This document shows positions 49,399 through 53,526 of a DNA stretch of 53,526 nt, one piece after another (position 1 is the stretch's first letter; each line of letters starts with the position of its first letter). Source of the stretch: Rhizophlyctis rosea (taxonomy: Eukaryota; Chytridiomycota; Chytridiomycetes; Rhizophlyctidales; Rhizophlyctidaceae); the NCBI GenBank assembly GCA_027596075.1, contig JADGJC010000284.1:1-53526 (forward strand), written 5' to 3'. The notes below the pieces were generated by a model. That model saw only the letters and a program-made list of their open reading frames with translations. It did no database searches and was not told the origin of the DNA. Position numbers and translations under genes: made by a program.

Positions 49399-52300
49399 TT
49401 CAAGGCATGTTGCAAGACTAAATTTCCCTGGGCAATCACAGTTGAAGTCTGAACGGTTTTCACAGGTTGAGCTTCGTTGTAGGGAGCGTGTTTGTGATTT
49501 TGCAAGATTAGATGTAACACAGTCTTTATCTTTCATTGTTTTTTTTTCATGTTCCGGGCTGTTTGTAATAAGAAGGGCGCCAACTTATGGGTATGATCAA
49601 GAAGTGTTTTCATTGTATGGGTCGAATTTTGGAGCAATTTGTACAGTCCACAAAAGACTTGTCATCCCTGTAAAGGGATATCACAACGTACACTTGCACA
49701 CACCTTCTGATACCAATGACACGATTGCAGGGTCAAGCTTGAGCCTTTCAGCCGCTCACATAACAAATCACAAATCACTTCACTCAAAACAAACCCGTAA
49801 GAAGACCAAGGTCAATATGGTGGACTTCAGGAGCACTGATTGAATTCAATGAAGTACCCCATTTGAAGGAATGTCACGAAACCGCTTCCCCCACACACTG
49901 CTGATACCCAGTTTATGAAGGCCAGGAACGCGTTTCTCTCCACTTCACTAGTAAACAGACTTCATAAAAAGGGACAGAGAGCATCAGCGATGTCACTGAT
50001 GCTGACATCACTATGAGTCATAATGACACTCCACCCCCCACTCCCAGCCGGTCTCCTCTGTTTGTTTACCTGTTTGTTTACATTCTCATCGCGCATCTAG
50101 ATAGCAGCGTTCAATATATCTATGACTGAGTTTAGGCAGAGAAACAAGCGTGCTCAAGGCAGACGCAGGTCTTGCTCCTGTATCTCCTGCTCGACGGTCG
50201 TTGAAGCAAAACAAAAAAGTATTGGACCAATGACAGAGCACTGACGATGGAAGAAGACGTCACTTTTTTTTTGCTTGGTAGCAACTTCATCCAACATCCT
50301 CGCTTATTTGAGCAAGCTATTAAGCATCCGAGAACTGTGGTAGGATTGGTGCTTTTGTACCAAACGCAAGATGTCAACGCGTGGATTGCTATTCATGATG
50401 ATGGTACTATGTGGGTGCACACGAGGGTGGACTGTTGAAAAATGTAAAAAAACGGATTGCAGTCTGATGTGTCATTTCTGAAAGCCTCCATGAACTGGAT
50501 ATCCGGTACTATCGGAACAGTCGGCGCCGGTCATGGACACATGATCAAGTTTTCTGATCTCCTTTGCCCTAAAGAGCCTGCAAGTTCTTCATTGAAGGTC
50601 CTTAACTTACTTCTTCTCAGCGGCGATCAAAAGTCAACCGCTTGAAGAAATTCTCATTGAAGATCAGCATAATGAAAGAAATCACAGAAAGCGAACAAAT
50701 GATATTGAACTTGGCCGGCATAGCTCAGGCTGATACTGAGGGCTGCACAGATCCGGCTCGGCGACCCTGCTTCGTTTGAGATATGAACAGCGTGTGAAGG
50801 GACATTGCAACCCACAATCACTTTGTAACGTTCGAAAAATGCTCATCCGTCCATCCCATCGCTCAAGCAAACTGACTTATGGAAGGTCATGCGCCCAACG
50901 TTTTGATGAGACTTTTCCTTAATGAGCTGGGTTGGACCTCGGGAAGTCTTTCAAAGTATTGTCCTTCTCCCGCATTTGCACACTGTCGATGAAATGTCTC
51001 ACGTACTTCCATGGGCTTTGCAACTAGGAAACTAGCATTCTTGTCGAATCAAGCGCCGGACGCGGTATGAATGAGTCGAAGGAGTCCAAAGATTTGCAGC
51101 AACGGCCATGTTCTTCACGCCAGGCTTCCTTATGATGTGCAAAGCGTACAGGAGGGCAAAGGTAGGGATGTACATGACATTGATATTGTGTCAGCCATAT
51201 CCACGATGAAGGACTGCGTGGATGTCGCTGTGCATTGGCCAGACAGCCTGTCTCAAGGATAAAGCATCATTTCATATGTTATCAAATATCGAATATCGAA
51301 TTATCCGTCTCCATCGAATGCTGCCCAGTTTTCCAAGGCTGGTAATCCAGAAGTATGGGCGGAAAAAAAACTTTGACATCGTGCTGCCGTGCGCGATATT
51401 GAATGAGTCTGTCCCTTACTATGTCGCTACTATTCAAAGTCGAACGCTGTGCGTTTCAAGCAAGTATTCTGTGCATTAAGTACAATCATCCGCCTCAAAG
51501 TTTGTTTCGTACTCATTGAACTCGCCACTAAATATCATGAATCGCTACAGTTTCGGATAGATGGGGGGTAGATTCCGATTGCGACCGAAGGCGGCTCAAC
51601 AGCGCTGTGAGAAGGGCCGTACCGGGTTATGGTGGGCGCTTTCCGGACCCCTACGCTTTAAGCATTGCTAGGTCGTACCTGAGGCAAGCGCCGATATTCA
51701 TACTTTAACAGTGCCGTCACCGCCCTTTTCGTGCTAATGGATTGTTTCGAAACGTACCTTTCGGTAGATGGGATTGGATTCATTTTGCAAATTGTGTATT
51801 CATTAGTTACATCTTCAGGAAGAAAAGTTCTTAACGCGTTTTCGAGACAGTCAGCTTGATCCCTTTGTCTCGACACCGGTGAGTCCGAGTGGATGCGACC
51901 TCGTCGCTTTTGCTGTGTGTACATGAGGGCTAGAAGAATACGCCGCACATGCGACGCGCCCACATCCTATCAGAAGTTTGGGACCTTCAGCCATCTTGAA
52001 ACTAACAGTTCTCAGCAGTTTTGTATACGTTGCGACAGAACTGGATGGCGATCCTAAGATCTTTCGCACTTTGAACAAAAGTGTGCGATTGATGACAACG
52101 TGCAAAGAGCTGCTCTGGGAACAGATACTTGGTTGGCAATGCCATCTAACGTCCTGCTGAGGTACATCTAATTTTGTACGATGTTCCAGCCACCTCAGTG
52201 ACTACTGCAGCCGTTTTGGGCAAAAAAAGGTTCATACACTGGCTTTGTGACCGTGCGCAAATTATCTCACATGGAAGATCAAGGATACTAGAGATGCTCA

Positions 52301-53526
52301 CCACTTTAACAAAGGCAGACATTGGGGGCAACAAACTTTCAAGCTGCTCAGTGACGGCAAACTAAGTACGAGTAATCGGCGGATGATTGTATGGGACGCT
52401 AAGTGGCCGACGCAGCAATTTATCTGGTTGCACCTTGCCTCCAGAAGCGTTGGAACAACCCGGATGACTCGGATGATTAGATAGGACTAAATGGGCAGGT
52501 TATCAATAGGGATGCGCACCAGTGCGGCTCTCATGGGCTTTTGCATTTCGTTCGGCCCCCGGCGAGTATACAAGAAGGCTACGGTTGACGCAATCGAGAA
52601 GCGGGCCGTCGAAAACTGACAGTCAGAATACTCATTCCTCCGAACATTCTTTTTGCTGGTGAAACATTCATCCACATACATATGCTGGAAGAATGGAATA
52701 TTCAAACTGGCATTTGAACGATAAGACAACGGCTTGGCTCCTGTAAAACATCTCTCCATTACTGCGTCAGTATACCTCCAGTCATCTTCTGCTCAAGGCT
52801 TAATGAATCACATATGTGTTGTGCAAACCGTGGACGAATGTATCGGACTTGGCATCCCTGAGGGAGTCTCTTGTGAAAGCAGCAGTTCAAGGGAAGAACA
52901 AATGAACCGAACGACGAGCGCGCAGTGGCTCCCGCATATTATCATTGGTATAGGCTGCAAGCGGAATGCTACTTCCTTCACCGCTGTATCTTGCTCTTAC
53001 AAAGACCCGCATCGGTCTCTCAGCTGCCTTTTGAGGTTGCGCGAGGGAGGGTAGCGCTCATGTCTTTCAATGTTCTTAAGGTTAGTCGGTTCGCCGAAAA
53101 CAGAGTGTAGCTTCGTACTGATTTTTTAAACTTCGTTCAAGTGCGGACTGTACCTCTTGGCTCGCAACACCAGCGAGCAAGCAACGCACCCATTTAGTAT
53201 CAAGAATAGCGAACCCGGAACGTCACATAGGAAAGAAGTGAGAATGAAAAAAAGAAATCATATTTCATACGAAGGAAAGTAAGAAAAGGAACCGGGAACA
53301 AAAGTATCAAAGCAAGGGGAAAATGCAATGAAATGAACAAGAAGGACTAAAGAGTCCAAATGCCAAGCGAAAAATAGATACATAGCAACACAACAAACGG
53401 GACGGACGGCACACCGCCCAATCGATGTATAGCAAAATAACGCAAATAAACATGTAATAAAAGTATTAACAACCCCCCCCCCCCCCCCCCCCCGGCGAAC
53501 CCTACCCACCTCCTACATAAATATAC
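49399..53526. other. Gene-poor right end, no recognisable gene
   Basis: Short frames only, none with a domain or splice partners. A small direct repeat of tgtttgttta occurs near 50057-50081. The stretch ends near the poly-C run listed separately. Nothing telomeric was seen after it. Confidence 0.5.
53473..53493. repeat. Poly-C run (21 C)
   Basis: Uninterrupted cytosines 33 bases before the end of the window. Similar shorter C/G runs occur near 25267 and 35204. Length is likely unreliable in the assembly. Confidence 0.95.

Noticed and set aside
53473..53526. Telomeric end after the poly-C run
   Set aside because: The final bases contain no tandem TTAGGG/CCCTAA-type repeats.

Overview
This is a piece of a fungal nuclear genome. 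Every gene I could follow is split by short spliceosomal introns, mostly about 45-110 nt, with GTAAGT, GTATGT or GTGAGT donors and YAG acceptors. The gene set is fungal: a hybrid histidine kinase, an SRP40-type nucleolar protein, an auxin-efflux-carrier-like permease, and a secreted Cys-rich modular enzyme. A PBZ zinc finger and an FHA/HIT aprataxin-type repair protein are unlike yeasts and suggest an early-diverging, possibly chytrid-like lineage; that placement is inference. Assembly or repeat features include 13 N's, a nearly pure G+C tract and a terminal poly-C run.

Layout. 1-2969: no recognisable gene. 2970-5477 (-): PP2C-type phosphatase with no intron. 10095-15066 (-): an 18-exon secreted protein combining ten tandem six-cysteine modules, a NucA/NucB-type nuclease domain, an eleventh module and a DUF1906 glycoside-hydrolase-like domain. 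15829-15901 (+): tRNA-Met(CAT). 17513-21370 (-): a 14-exon FHA-PBZ-macro-HIT-zinc-finger DNA-repair protein. It diverges across 297 bp from 21668-23437 (+), an SRP40/Nopp140 homologue. 24095-25503 (+): the C-terminal half of an AEC-family permease, next to the G+C tract and just before the N gap. 29949-33322 (-): a 13-exon hybrid histidine kinase. 36827-38474 (-): a uridine-kinase-like protein with a GC-rich repeat array in an intron. 43571-44282 (-): a small four-helix membrane protein. 45990-46580 (-): frame-broken remains of a flavin amine oxidase. 48190-49398 (+): an F-box-like gene interrupted by one in-frame TAA. The rest, including 49399-53526, is gene-poor.

These genes do not form a pathway; they look like an ordinary mixed chromosomal neighbourhood. 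The two most interesting loci are the secreted nuclease/DUF1906 protein, which looks like an extracellular enzyme aimed at DNA-containing or bacterial material, and the repair protein that joins reader domains (FHA, PBZ) to a macro domain and an aprataxin-type DNA deadenylase in one chain. For the six complete multi-exon genes, the exon models were checked by hand. All phases match, and total coding lengths are divisible by three: 3612, 2955, 2451, 1386, 999 and 633 nt. The permease exon chain is also phase-consistent but lacks its start.
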